DNA of 64,000 bases from Brevibacillus brevis (GTDB lineage: Bacteria > Bacillota > Bacilli > Brevibacillales > Brevibacillaceae), in the NCBI RefSeq assembly GCF_900637055.1, contig NZ_LR134338.1, positions 1,994,001-2,058,000 on the forward strand, written 5' to 3'. The notes below the pieces were generated by a model, which saw only the letters and a list, made by a program, of their open reading frames with translations, did no database searches and had not been told where the DNA came from. The translations under genes were made by a program, and so were the position numbers. Shown here one piece after another: positions 47,601-55,339 of this stretch. How positions within the stretch are numbered: position 1 is the stretch's first letter; each line of letters begins with the position of its first letter.

Positions 47601-50600
47601 AAAGCCTATGATGATGAAAATAAATATGAGGCCGATTTCAACATTACCAGCTGGAACAGCAGTTATACGGGTCAGCCTCTTTTCGCGGAAGAAATGCGTG
47701 AATGGGTCAATTCGACGGTGGATCGTATCCTTGCCTTGCAGCCGAAAAAGGTACTCGAAATCGGGTGCGGTACAGGGCTGTTACTATCTCGAATTGCGCC
47801 TCATTGTGAACAATATTGGGGAACGGATTTTTCGTCGATGGCGTTGGATTATATTACGGAGAAACTGATCAACCAAAGAGAGGATTTATCCAATGTAACA
47901 CTGCGTAAGAGCTATGCGGATGATTTTAGTGGACTAAAGGGACAGAAGTTCGATGTGATCGTGCTCAACTCTGTGGTGCAGTATTTCCCGGATGCGACCT
48001 ACCTGCTGGATGTGCTGAAAAAGGCCATACACGCCTTGAATGACAAAGGAGCAATCTTTGTCGGGGATGTTCGTAATCTTTCTTTACTGCAAACCTTCCT
48101 TACTGAGGTTGAGATGGAAAAGTCACCGGCTACGCTGACCGCCGATCAATTGCAGCGTCGCGTACAGAAGCGAATGAGACAAGAGCAGGAGCTGGTTATC
48201 GATCCTGCATTTTTCTATGCACTTCAAGCGCAGCTGCATCAAATCAGCCATGTAGAAATCAAGTTGAAGCGTGGAAGTCATCATAACGAATTAACCCGAT
48301 ATCGCTATGACGTGGTTCTTCATCTCGGCAAAAAAGTGCAGACGATTGAGGATTTTTCATGGCTGGATTGGCAGGAGGAGGGCTTCCAAAATATTGAGGG
48401 ACTTCGTCAAATCATGACCAAGTATAAACCGCAAATCTTAGGGCTTACGAATATCCCTAATTTGCGGTTGGACAAGGCGAATCGATACCAGTCGTTGCTT
48501 GCTGACAGAGATGTTCTCAAAACCAAAACCGTGGAAGAACTGAGAACAGATCAGAACCATGCAGGCACTGGAATAGACCCGGAGGAGCTTTGGAAGTTGG
48601 GTGCTGAGCTTCGATACAGCGTGGATATCACTTGGATGGGTGATAGACAGGATGGCAACTATGAAGCTGTGCTCCGATCTGAGCATTTACTAGAAAAAAG
48701 ACAGCGTAACACAGTGGTCACCGCGTGGCACCGTCCAGCGAAAAACTACCAGCCGATTGAAACGTATGCGAACGATCCTTTGACAGATAGAGTTGCTCGC
48801 CAGTTCATTCCAGAGCTGCGCAGTTATTTGCGGGATAAGCTGCCAGATTACATGGTTCCGTCTATCTTTGAGTTTATCAAGGAAATGCCAGTGAACATGA
48901 ATGGAAAATTGGATCGAAAAGCGCTTCCTACGCCGCTTATGGAAGTGCCAGAGATGGAAGGAGATTTTGTACCGCCAACGACGGAGACGGAAAAAATTCT
49001 TGCCGATGTCTGGGCTGAGATATTGGGCTTGGATAAGGTTGGCATACATAATAACTTCTTCGGATTGGGCGGCGACTCCATTCATACTATTCGAGTGGTT
49101 GCGAGGGCAAAACAACTCGGTTTGGAAATGACTCCTCAGCAAATTTTCCAATTCCAGACCATCGCTGATCTGGCAGAGGTTGTAGGTGGGGTTTCCACCC
49201 AAAGTGCGAAGCGAACGGCAACAGCAGTAGAGTTACCAACTCTTGATAAGCATCTGCTGGATCGGATAAAAGCAGACAACCCATACATGGAGGATGTTTA
49301 TCCGCTGACGATCATGCAAGAGAATATGCTTTATCGATACAAACATCATCCAGAGCCTGGTTTGAATGTGGTTCATCATGCTTTTCGCATCGAGGGTGGC
49401 CCTTTCCATGTATCTGCTTTTGAGCAAGCATGGCAGCATCTCATCCAACAATTCCCTGCCTTGCGAACATCCTTCATCACGGAAGAGCTGGATGAACCGA
49501 TGCAGATCGTGCATGAGAAAGTGGATATCCACATCAAACAGGAAGATTGGCGTGGCATTCCGGAAGAAAATCAACATGAACAATTGCAATCCTATATTCA
49601 AAAGCTTAGACAACAAGGATTTGTGATGGGCCAAGCACCCCATGCGCATCTTGCTCTGCTTCAAGTAGGAGAGGATGTGTACTACTTTATTTATGTCTTC
49701 AACCTGATGTTGCAGGATGGCTGGAGCTATACGTTGATCGTTAAGAGACTATTCGAATATTATCAAGCGTTTTCCCAAGGGAAGGCAATTGATATTGTGC
49801 CTGTATATCCTTATCGGGATTATGTTGCGCTACAAAAACAGCAGGACTTAGCGAATGCTGAGTTGTTTTGGAAGAAAAATCTGAAAGGAATGACCAGCTC
49901 CACTCTTGAATGGGCGCAAGCGAGCCGGAAGAATATTTCTGCCGAGGAGCCTCCCTATTCTCAAGAAAGGTTCATCGTATCGCCAGAAGTCTCCTCGGCG
50001 CTGTTATCTTTGTCGAAGAAGTATCATCTGACGCCATATACATTGGTACAAGGGGCTTGGGCATTGCTGCTCCATCATTACAGCGGCAAGGAAGACGTTG
50101 TATTTGGTACGATCTTCTCTGGCCGCAGCATAGCGATGATGGAGGTCGAACATTCTGTCGGGCTTTTCTTCAATATTCTGCCCATTCGCGTGAGCATCGA
50201 GCAAAACATGAGGTTCTTGTCTTGGCTCCAAAACATGCAGTCCAAGGTAGTAGAGACGAGTCAGTACGAATACACACCGCTGAAAAAAATATACGAGTGG
50301 TGCGATATCCCACGAGATCGGCTTTTATTTGACAGTTATCTGGTCAGCGAACAGCTCCCTGATTTCTCTTCCGTGTTTAGAGGATTTAATGATGTCCTCG
50401 GCGCTACCATCTATGATTCTATCGCGCAGACGGAGCATCCATTACGAGTGGAAATCCTTTTCTATGAACAAGTGCTGGTTCTGCATATCAACTACTATCG
50501 ACGTTTTTTCAACGATAAGGAGATTAGCAGTATGCTGCAGCACTTGAACACTCTTTTAGAAGGATTGGTAGCGAATCCAGAGCAAAAGGTAAGCGAGTTA

Positions 50601-50633
50601 GTCAATGCGATAACGTATCATCCTCAACACTAA
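44616..50633 (+). CDS. Non-ribosomal peptide synthetase C-A-nMT-PCP-C, 2005 aa, predicted N-methylserine module
   Basis: ATG 44616 has GGAAGGAG at 7 bases; the longer GTG start at 44598 overlaps that site. Domains: N-terminal helix, C 50-480 (HHIIIDG), A from about 490 (YTSGSTGKPKG), an N-methyltransferase of roughly 400 residues (969-1382, LEIGCGTG) inserted between A8 (RGFRIELGEIE) and A10 (NGKLDRKAL), PCP about 1450-1525 (LGGDS), then a second condensation-type domain 1552-1995. Hand alignment to the GrsA pocket gives D-V-W-H-I-S-L-I-D, the serine signature. The terminal C domain has NLMLQDG where HHxxxDG is expected, so both histidines are missing. No thioesterase or reductase follows; chain release must use this domain or a separate enzyme. 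As the last synthetase of the row it should condense the beta-ketoacyl chain with serine and N-methylate it. Confidence 0.95.
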   Translation: MINDKESSKSRDEILAESRSKLSEKKLALLEKLKGSKLETKKTGIPRRSREGFVPLSFAQQRLWFLDQLVPNSPAYNVVAAFHLSGELHTNIMQRCVNEIVKRHEALRTTFQVANGEPYQLIAPALQIPFPIVDLTGHPEAEREDEFRRLAKEESTYVFDLTKGPLLRVTLFKLGEDLNILLLNVHHIIIDGWSVGVFFREMVLLYQAYLADKPSPLPELPIQYADFSIWQREWLQGEVLEKQLSYWRETLGKESSALELPVDRTRPPIQTFQGGSLKLQIPSSLSHAIKALSEQENATLYMVMITALKILLHRYSGQNDIRVGVPVANRNRVEMENLVGFFVNTLVLKTDVSGNRSFRELLSRVRETANSAYRHQDVPFERLVDELQPERNMSQNPLFEVCFVLQNFPMPKKSDMSALGFSLVKFEEFRNNTSKFDLWIQVVEKGDILDLDVEFNSDIFNESTISRMLESFTIVLAGIVANPDKPISDLPILTAAEEQKLLVEWNDTKTYYPQQDMCLHQIIEAQAAKTPDAPAVIFEEEQLTYRELDQRSNQLANYLRKMGVRAETLVGIYMERSFEMVIGLLGILKAGGAYVPLDPSYPQDRVAFMITDANPSFLLTAVGLKNTLPEYGGQLICLDSDWETISIESRVAPASGVNSDNLAYMIYTSGSTGKPKGAMNVHRGIVNRLLWMQEQYQLNETDRVMQKTPFSFDVSVWEFFWPLMTGACMVVARPEGHKDTTYLARLIKKEKITTMHFVPSMLQVFLEETEINGCDTLRRVICSGEALSYSTQERFFECLDAELHNLYGPTEAAIDVTYWACQKGSKLRSVPIGRPVANTQIYLLDEHLNPVPVGVAGELHIGGVQLARGYYNRPELTEEKFIPDPFSKIEGARLYKTGDLARYMPDGTIEYLGRIDFMVKLRGFRIELGEIEAVLDEHPHVQKSAVIVHESEQRPGHKQLVSYIVPDSQSKEKLKKATEEALPAEQVSEWQDVFDKAYDDENKYEADFNITSWNSSYTGQPLFAEEMREWVNSTVDRILALQPKKVLEIGCGTGLLLSRIAPHCEQYWGTDFSSMALDYITEKLINQREDLSNVTLRKSYADDFSGLKGQKFDVIVLNSVVQYFPDATYLLDVLKKAIHALNDKGAIFVGDVRNLSLLQTFLTEVEMEKSPATLTADQLQRRVQKRMRQEQELVIDPAFFYALQAQLHQISHVEIKLKRGSHHNELTRYRYDVVLHLGKKVQTIEDFSWLDWQEEGFQNIEGLRQIMTKYKPQILGLTNIPNLRLDKANRYQSLLADRDVLKTKTVEELRTDQNHAGTGIDPEELWKLGAELRYSVDITWMGDRQDGNYEAVLRSEHLLEKRQRNTVVTAWHRPAKNYQPIETYANDPLTDRVARQFIPELRSYLRDKLPDYMVPSIFEFIKEMPVNMNGKLDRKALPTPLMEVPEMEGDFVPPTTETEKILADVWAEILGLDKVGIHNNFFGLGGDSIHTIRVVARAKQLGLEMTPQQIFQFQTIADLAEVVGGVSTQSAKRTATAVELPTLDKHLLDRIKADNPYMEDVYPLTIMQENMLYRYKHHPEPGLNVVHHAFRIEGGPFHVSAFEQAWQHLIQQFPALRTSFITEELDEPMQIVHEKVDIHIKQEDWRGIPEENQHEQLQSYIQKLRQQGFVMGQAPHAHLALLQVGEDVYYFIYVFNLMLQDGWSYTLIVKRLFEYYQAFSQGKAIDIVPVYPYRDYVALQKQQDLANAELFWKKNLKGMTSSTLEWAQASRKNISAEEPPYSQERFIVSPEVSSALLSLSKKYHLTPYTLVQGAWALLLHHYSGKEDVVFGTIFSGRSIAMMEVEHSVGLFFNILPIRVSIEQNMRFLSWLQNMQSKVVETSQYEYTPLKKIYEWCDIPRDRLLFDSYLVSEQLPDFSSVFRGFNDVLGATIYDSIAQTEHPLRVEILFYEQVLVLHINYYRRFFNDKEISSMLQHLNTLLEGLVANPEQKVSELVNAITYHPQH
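44770..49190 (+). other. NRPS module: C-A(Ser)-nMT-PCP
   Basis: Serine-type pocket (D-V-W-H-I-S-L-I-D by hand alignment) and an N-methyltransferase in the A8-A10 gap. Predicts N-methylserine, amide-linked to the polyketide. Confidence 0.82.
49270..50600 (+). other. Terminal condensation-like domain without catalytic histidines
   Basis: Starts with the C-domain motif VYPLTIMQENML. Where HHxxxDG is expected the sequence at about 49701-49721 encodes NLMLQDG. The rest of the fold is full length (HHYSGKEDVVFGT region), so it is not a truncated remnant. Confidence 0.8.
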
Positions 50634-50659
50634 ATTTGCGAACAAGAGGAGAGGTTACT

Positions 50660-52477
50660 ATGTGTGGAATCGTGGGATGGCTTGATTGGGATGACGATTT
50701 GTCATCCCAGCATGCTATTTTGCAGAAAATGGCTCAAGCGATCCAACATCGCGGGCCAGACGAAGAAGGATATTGGTTGTCTCCCCGGGCAGCGATTGCG
50801 CATCGGCGCCTGATCGTAATCGACCCGGAAGGCGGCAAACAGCCAATGATCTACCGAGAAGGAGATCAGACGTGTGTCTTATCGTTTAACGGCGAAATCT
50901 ACAATTATTTGGAACTGCGCCGCCAGTTAGAGATGCTTGGACATTCCTTTCAAACCAACTCTGACACAGAAGTATTACTGCACGCTTTTTTGGAATGGAG
51001 AGAGGAATGTGTCCGCCATCTCAATGGAATTTTTGCATTCGCCATTTGGGACGAAAAAAATCATCGATTGTTTTTAGCGCGTGACCACTTAGGTGTAAAA
51101 CCATTGTTTTATTGTCAACGAGGGAGCTCGTTCTTGTTCGGCTCCGAACTGAAAGCCTTGCTTGCCCATCCAAAAGTGAAGCCTGAAGTAGAAGCGGATG
51201 GGTTAGCAGATATTATCGGACTCGGTCCGGCGAGAACGCCTGGATTTGGCATTTTCCGCAATGTAAATGAGGTTCGAGCTGGACATTGTGTAACAGTCAC
51301 GAAGGATCAAATCAGGACAAGGCCATACTGGAAACTGGAAAGTAAAGCGCATACCGATGATATGGATACAACGACAGAAAGGATACGCGCTCTGTTACAA
51401 GACACGGTACAACGTCAGTTAATCTCTGACTTGCCATTGGTGAGTATGCTGTCTGGCGGCTTGGACTCTAGTGGCTTGGTGGCTTTAGCCGCTGAAGAGC
51501 TTCGTAAAAAAGGGAAGACGCTGCAAACCTATTCGGTTGATTTTGTTGACAATGATCAGCATTTTGAAGAAGGATTACTGCACATTAGCTTGGATGCGCC
51601 ATGGGCGAAATCAGTTTCAGAGCATGTACAAACGAAGCATCAAGAGATTACCTTCAACGCCCAAGATTTGATTTCTCATTTTCATATGCCGTTGAGAGCA
51701 CGTGATCTCCCGGGATTAGGGGAGACGGATACCTCGCTCTATTTGTTCTGCCGGGAAATGAAGAAAAAAGCGACCGTTTCGCTATCAGGTGAATCGGCAG
51801 ACGAAGTATTTAATGGGTATCCTTGGTTTCAGAAAGAGAAATTCTTGAATTCAGGCAAATTTCCTTGGATGGAGCATGACGGGTGGAGTTCATTTTTAAA
51901 TGAAGAAGCCATCGAAAAGATTCGCCCACAAGAATATCTTCGCAGGCGGTATGAAGAAGGGATTGCAGAGGTACACCCTTTGGAAGGGGAGACAGTTTTG
52001 GAAGCTCAACAGCGCAAAATGTCGTACCTCTTTATCACACGCTTTCTTCCATTGCTATTGGATCGCAAGGATCGAATGAGCATGTATACGGGGTTTGAAG
52101 TGCGTGTTCCGTATTGTGATTACCGTCTGGTTGAATATTTATGGAATGTTCCATGGAAAGTAAAAAATATTGATCAAATCGAAAAAGGCTTGCTTCGCAG
52201 AGCGTACAAAGGATATTTGCCGCATGAAGTATTGTACCGCAACAAAAGCGCATATCCGATGACCTATCATCCGGAGTATTACCATGCGATTTTGGACCAT
52301 ATGAAACAAATTTTAGCGAATCCGAATGCGCCTCTAGTACCATTGATTAATAAGTCTGTGATCCAATTTGTGCTGGATGGCAAAGCACCTATGAATCTCG
52401 CTCAATCAACGAAGCTGATCGAATACCTCGTTCAGATAAATATGTGGTTAGAGGAATACAAGATTTCCATTCGATAG
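50660..52477 (+). CDS. Asparagine-synthetase-like glutamine amidotransferase
   Basis: Begins MCGIVGW. The start is fixed by the need for Cys2 as the N-terminal nucleophile and by GAGGAG 8 bases upstream of ATG 50660. 605 residues. The N-terminal class II glutaminase domain shows Cys2, HRGPD and FNGEIYN. The C-terminal ATP-pyrophosphatase domain shows LSGGLDSSG and SGESADEVFNGY. The family frees ammonia from glutamine and uses it to amidate an AMP-activated carboxylate. It starts only 26 bases after the NRPS stop and so belongs to the biosynthetic operon. It is more likely a tailoring enzyme making a carboxamide, as its relatives do in several polyketide pathways, than a housekeeping asparagine synthetase. 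Which carboxylate it amidates cannot be read from the sequence. A strong terminator follows. Confidence 0.9.
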   Translation: MCGIVGWLDWDDDLSSQHAILQKMAQAIQHRGPDEEGYWLSPRAAIAHRRLIVIDPEGGKQPMIYREGDQTCVLSFNGEIYNYLELRRQLEMLGHSFQTNSDTEVLLHAFLEWREECVRHLNGIFAFAIWDEKNHRLFLARDHLGVKPLFYCQRGSSFLFGSELKALLAHPKVKPEVEADGLADIIGLGPARTPGFGIFRNVNEVRAGHCVTVTKDQIRTRPYWKLESKAHTDDMDTTTERIRALLQDTVQRQLISDLPLVSMLSGGLDSSGLVALAAEELRKKGKTLQTYSVDFVDNDQHFEEGLLHISLDAPWAKSVSEHVQTKHQEITFNAQDLISHFHMPLRARDLPGLGETDTSLYLFCREMKKKATVSLSGESADEVFNGYPWFQKEKFLNSGKFPWMEHDGWSSFLNEEAIEKIRPQEYLRRRYEEGIAEVHPLEGETVLEAQQRKMSYLFITRFLPLLLDRKDRMSMYTGFEVRVPYCDYRLVEYLWNVPWKVKNIDQIEKGLLRRAYKGYLPHEVLYRNKSAYPMTYHPEYYHAILDHMKQILANPNAPLVPLINKSVIQFVLDGKAPMNLAQSTKLIEYLVQINMWLEEYKISIR

Positions 52478-52504
52478 AAGCCCATGGATTTGCTGATAAA
52501 AAGG

Positions 52505-52535
52505 ACAGTCAGGATGTTTTTTCCTGACTGTTTTT
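52505..52535 (+). terminator. Rho-independent terminator after the amidotransferase gene
   Basis: A perfect 10-bp stem ACAGTCAGGA / TCCTGACTGT with a 7-base loop, followed by T5 and a T-rich tail. It separates the synthetase operon from the acyltransferase and P450 genes, so these may be expressed at a lower level or separately. Confidence 0.85.
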
Positions 52536-52570
52536 CTTTCAAAAATTGTAGTTGAAGGGGTGTGTAGGAA

Positions 52571-53887
52571 ATGAATGTCAGTGAGGTAAATCAGAACAGG
52601 GCAATTCCACAAAGACTGCCTGCTAATGGAAGTGACAGGTTTAATTACATGGTCAGCTATCTTTCCGATTGCCAACTTCAAATGGTTTTGGAAATGGACG
52701 GACATGTGAATCAACAGCGATTGCTTCAAGCGATGGAGGCAAGCACCGTTGCTGAACCGATCATTGGCTGCCGCTTTATGAAAGATTCAGTCCGCCCCTA
52801 TTGGGAGCGACGCAGCGATTTGGCGTCAAGCGGTTGGTGTTCCTTGCAACTTCTCAGTGAGTCTGATTCCGAAGAGAAAGCCATACAGGATTGGCTGTCG
52901 AGCCCAATAGACATCGATGCTGATGCGATGGTCAAAGTTCGCATACTGCGGACCTCGACCAAAGATATCATATGCATCAAATTGAATCATCTATGCAGTG
53001 ATGGTGCGGGGTTGATAGAGTATGTTCACTTGTTAGCTTCGTTATATAGTGAGCTTGCCAAAAACCCTCGCTACGTTCCCAAGTCAAACCCTGAGGGCAG
53101 GGATCAGAGCCGTTTGTTCAAGGAGATGGATATCCCAAATGGCGGGATGCCGCAAGCTCCAGAACCCCAGGGACCAACGCTTCCTTTTACGCCTGGAGAA
53201 CCAGCTAAAAGGAGACATGCCATTCGCAGAATACCGCGCGAAGAGTGGAGGGAGCTGGCGCAAGGATTTAAACAAAAAGGATTCACCGTAAATGATGTGT
53301 TATTGGCTGCCTACATGCGAGCTTTATATCAACAAATGGAGAATGTTCCGGCTGAGCAAATCAAAGTTATGGTGACTGTCAATGTAAGAAAATTCTTGCC
53401 CACGGGCAAGGCAGACGCCATTTACAACCTGTCTGGCGTTGTTCACGCCTCCATGAATCAAGCAGCAGGGACATTTGCAGATCAGGTGAAAGAAGTAGCC
53501 GGATTCATGAAGAATCAACGCGATAATAAAGAGATTCTGCATGATGCGGTAAACACTTTTGTCTTTGTGGAAAACTTAGAGTTTCATCACACATTGAAGA
53601 TCATACAGGATGTAAGAAAACAAATTGTAGAAAATGGAAAAAGCACGCCAATACTATCAAATTTTGGTATGATTAGTACGAGCCAGATAACATTCGATGA
53701 TGTGAATGTCGCAGGTGCGTATATCGTCTCTCCAGCCTATTACGCACCAGGACTGATGCTTGGAGTCAGTACGTATCAAGATTGCATGACCCTCAACATT
53801 TCCTTCTATGAATCGAATACAGACGTTGAGTTGATAGAAAAACTCCTGGATACCATGCTAGAGGAAATCAAGTCATACCGAGAGTAG
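52571..53887 (+). CDS. Stand-alone condensation-domain-like acyltransferase
   Basis: 438 residues with the fold signature of the condensation / CoA-dependent acyltransferase superfamily. NHLCSDG near residue 138 corresponds to HHxxxDG, keeping the second (catalytic) His and the DG. There is no attached A, carrier or TE domain. Relatives of this type move an acyl group from a carrier protein or CoA to a free alcohol or amine, and in some trans-AT pathways they release the finished chain. Here it could esterify a hydroxyl of the product or carry out release, which the terminal domain of the last synthetase may not be able to do. GAAGGGG lies about 10 bases before the ATG. It follows a terminator but stays on the same strand as the cluster, so readthrough or its own promoter is needed. 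Confidence 0.8.
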   Translation: MNVSEVNQNRAIPQRLPANGSDRFNYMVSYLSDCQLQMVLEMDGHVNQQRLLQAMEASTVAEPIIGCRFMKDSVRPYWERRSDLASSGWCSLQLLSESDSEEKAIQDWLSSPIDIDADAMVKVRILRTSTKDIICIKLNHLCSDGAGLIEYVHLLASLYSELAKNPRYVPKSNPEGRDQSRLFKEMDIPNGGMPQAPEPQGPTLPFTPGEPAKRRHAIRRIPREEWRELAQGFKQKGFTVNDVLLAAYMRALYQQMENVPAEQIKVMVTVNVRKFLPTGKADAIYNLSGVVHASMNQAAGTFADQVKEVAGFMKNQRDNKEILHDAVNTFVFVENLEFHHTLKIIQDVRKQIVENGKSTPILSNFGMISTSQITFDDVNVAGAYIVSPAYYAPGLMLGVSTYQDCMTLNISFYESNTDVELIEKLLDTMLEEIKSYRE

Positions 53888-53935
53888 TAGCATTTTGCAG
53901 CAATTACCCACCCATTTAGATAAGGAGTGAATGAA

Positions 53936-55102
53936 ATGAATAAAGTAGTTTTCCCTAATGAAATATCGGGTGCCGAGAATCTGCAACAACAGTTTGAACC
54001 CTACGGCTGGTATGCAGAAATGAGAAAAAATAGCCCAGTCCATTACGATGAAAAGCAACAGGTTTGGAATGTATTTCTGTATTCGGATGTAGAGCGAGTG
54101 CTGACCGATTATCACCTTTTTTCAAGCGATACAGGCAAACGAATCGCTGGTTCCCTCGCATTGAAAGAAAAGGGCATCACAGAGATGGACCCGCCTGATC
54201 ACGGAAAAAGGAGAGCGCTCTATACAAAGGCATTCTCAACCAGAACACTCCAGGAGTGGGAGCCGCGTATTCAAGAAATTTCACGGCATTTGCTAGAGGA
54301 AGTAAAAGAAAAGCAAAGCATCAGAATTTTAGGTGATCTCGCAACCCCGATGCCGGTGATTGTCATAGCCGATTTGCTTGGTGTACCGTCCAGTGATTGG
54401 ATGCTGTTCAAGCAATGGTCCGATGTTCTCATCGCTTCCGGGACCCGTGAAACGTATGAGGATATTAACCTCAAAAAGGAAGAAATTATGAAGGAAATGG
54501 CCGTTTATCTCTCTCCTATTATTCAAGAAAAAAGAGAGAACCCGAAAAAAGATTTCCTTTCCGATTTAACGCAAACAGAATATAAAGGCCAAAAACTATC
54601 TGACCGCGAGATTATTGATATTGCAATCAGCTTGCTGCTTGCCGGCAATGTAACGACAAGTACGCTCTTGTTCAGTGTTTTCTACTGCTTTTTACTGGAT
54701 CGACCAGGCGTATATCGTGAATTAAGAGAGAATCCGCAGCTGGTAGATCAAGCGATCGAGGAAGTATTGCGCTTCCGTCCGCCAGCACAGGTCTTGATGC
54801 GCAAGGTTCAAGAAGATACGGATATGTTCGGAAGTCTGATGAAAAAAGGCGAAATCGTCATGGCATGGCTCGGTTCTGCCAATCGTGATGAAAATACCTT
54901 TGCACAGGGAGATCAATTCGATATCCATCGACCGAATAGCAATAAGCATTTGTCATTTGGAAAAGGCTGCCACTTATGCCTGGGCGCACCATTATCCAGA
55001 CTGGAAGCAAAGGTAATGCTAACAGAAATGATTAAGTGCTATTCTGACATCTCAATCGGTGGATTTGATAACGATCTGATCCTCAATGTAACGAGAGGCT
55101 AA
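53936..55102 (+). CDS. Cytochrome P450, probable tailoring oxidase
   Basis: ATG 53936 is placed 8 bases after AAGGAG; a GTG at 53927 is in frame but overlaps the site. 388 residues, a normal soluble bacterial P450 length. Visible motifs: I-helix AGNVTT, ExxR in EEVLRF followed by RPP, and the heme loop FGKGCHLCLG with the thiolate Cys. The usual acidic residue of the I-helix (AGxE/DT) is Val, which may alter proton delivery. It needs a ferredoxin or flavodoxin partner, not encoded nearby. Last gene of the cluster, 48 bases after the acyltransferase gene and directly before a strong terminator. The probable role is hydroxylation or epoxidation of the polyketide; the site is unknown. Confidence 0.9.
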   Translation: MNKVVFPNEISGAENLQQQFEPYGWYAEMRKNSPVHYDEKQQVWNVFLYSDVERVLTDYHLFSSDTGKRIAGSLALKEKGITEMDPPDHGKRRALYTKAFSTRTLQEWEPRIQEISRHLLEEVKEKQSIRILGDLATPMPVIVIADLLGVPSSDWMLFKQWSDVLIASGTRETYEDINLKKEEIMKEMAVYLSPIIQEKRENPKKDFLSDLTQTEYKGQKLSDREIIDIAISLLLAGNVTTSTLLFSVFYCFLLDRPGVYRELRENPQLVDQAIEEVLRFRPPAQVLMRKVQEDTDMFGSLMKKGEIVMAWLGSANRDENTFAQGDQFDIHRPNSNKHLSFGKGCHLCLGAPLSRLEAKVMLTEMIKCYSDISIGGFDNDLILNVTRG

Positions 55103-55114
55103 CTTTTCTTATAA

Positions 55115-55157
55115 AGCAGTTGAGCAGGAAGCTTATCCTGTTCGACTGCTTTTTTTA
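55115..55157 (+). terminator. Rho-independent terminator ending the biosynthetic cluster
   Basis: Stem AAGCAGTTGAGCAGGA / TCCTGTTCGACTGCTT (two non-Watson-Crick positions), short loop, then a run of T. It starts 13 bases after the P450 stop. Confidence 0.85.
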
Positions 55158-55185
55158 TATCGGAAAGAAAAGCCCCTAATCGAAT

Positions 55186-55213
55186 TGTTACGAAATGGGA
55201 GAAAGACTATAGC
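55186..55213 (+). promoter_or_regulatory. Possible promoter of a short transcript
   Basis: TTGTTA (55186-55191), 16 bases, TATAGC (55208-55213). It is followed within 80 bases by a hairpin terminator and no ORF. A small RNA of about 70 bases is possible; weak evidence. Confidence 0.25.
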
Positions 55214-55260
55214 CTAAAGCTGGCTAGATGTGGGAGAGAGATCGGAAGAGAAACAGCCGG

Positions 55261-55291
55261 TTGCCTCGTGTCTAGCGAGGCAATTGTTTTT
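55261..55291 (+). terminator. Hairpin terminator in the gene-free gap
   Basis: Perfect 8-bp stem TTGCCTCG / CGAGGCAA with a 7-base loop, then TTGTTTTT. It is not directly behind any gene, so it either backs up the cluster terminator or ends a short transcript. Confidence 0.55.
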
Positions 55292-55339
55292 GAGAATGGT
55301 TTGTTAAAGTCTACAACGTTGGTATTGAGCAAGAAACTT

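Noticed and set aside
50660-52477. Housekeeping asparagine synthetase
   Set aside because: Operon position 26 bases behind the NRPS and followed by a terminator makes a pathway role more likely, although the sequence alone cannot exclude it.
55239-55250. AGATCGGAAGAG, identical to the first 12 bases of a common sequencing adapter
   Set aside because: The following bases differ from the adapter and the surrounding sequence reads as normal chromosome; a chance match is more likely than contamination.
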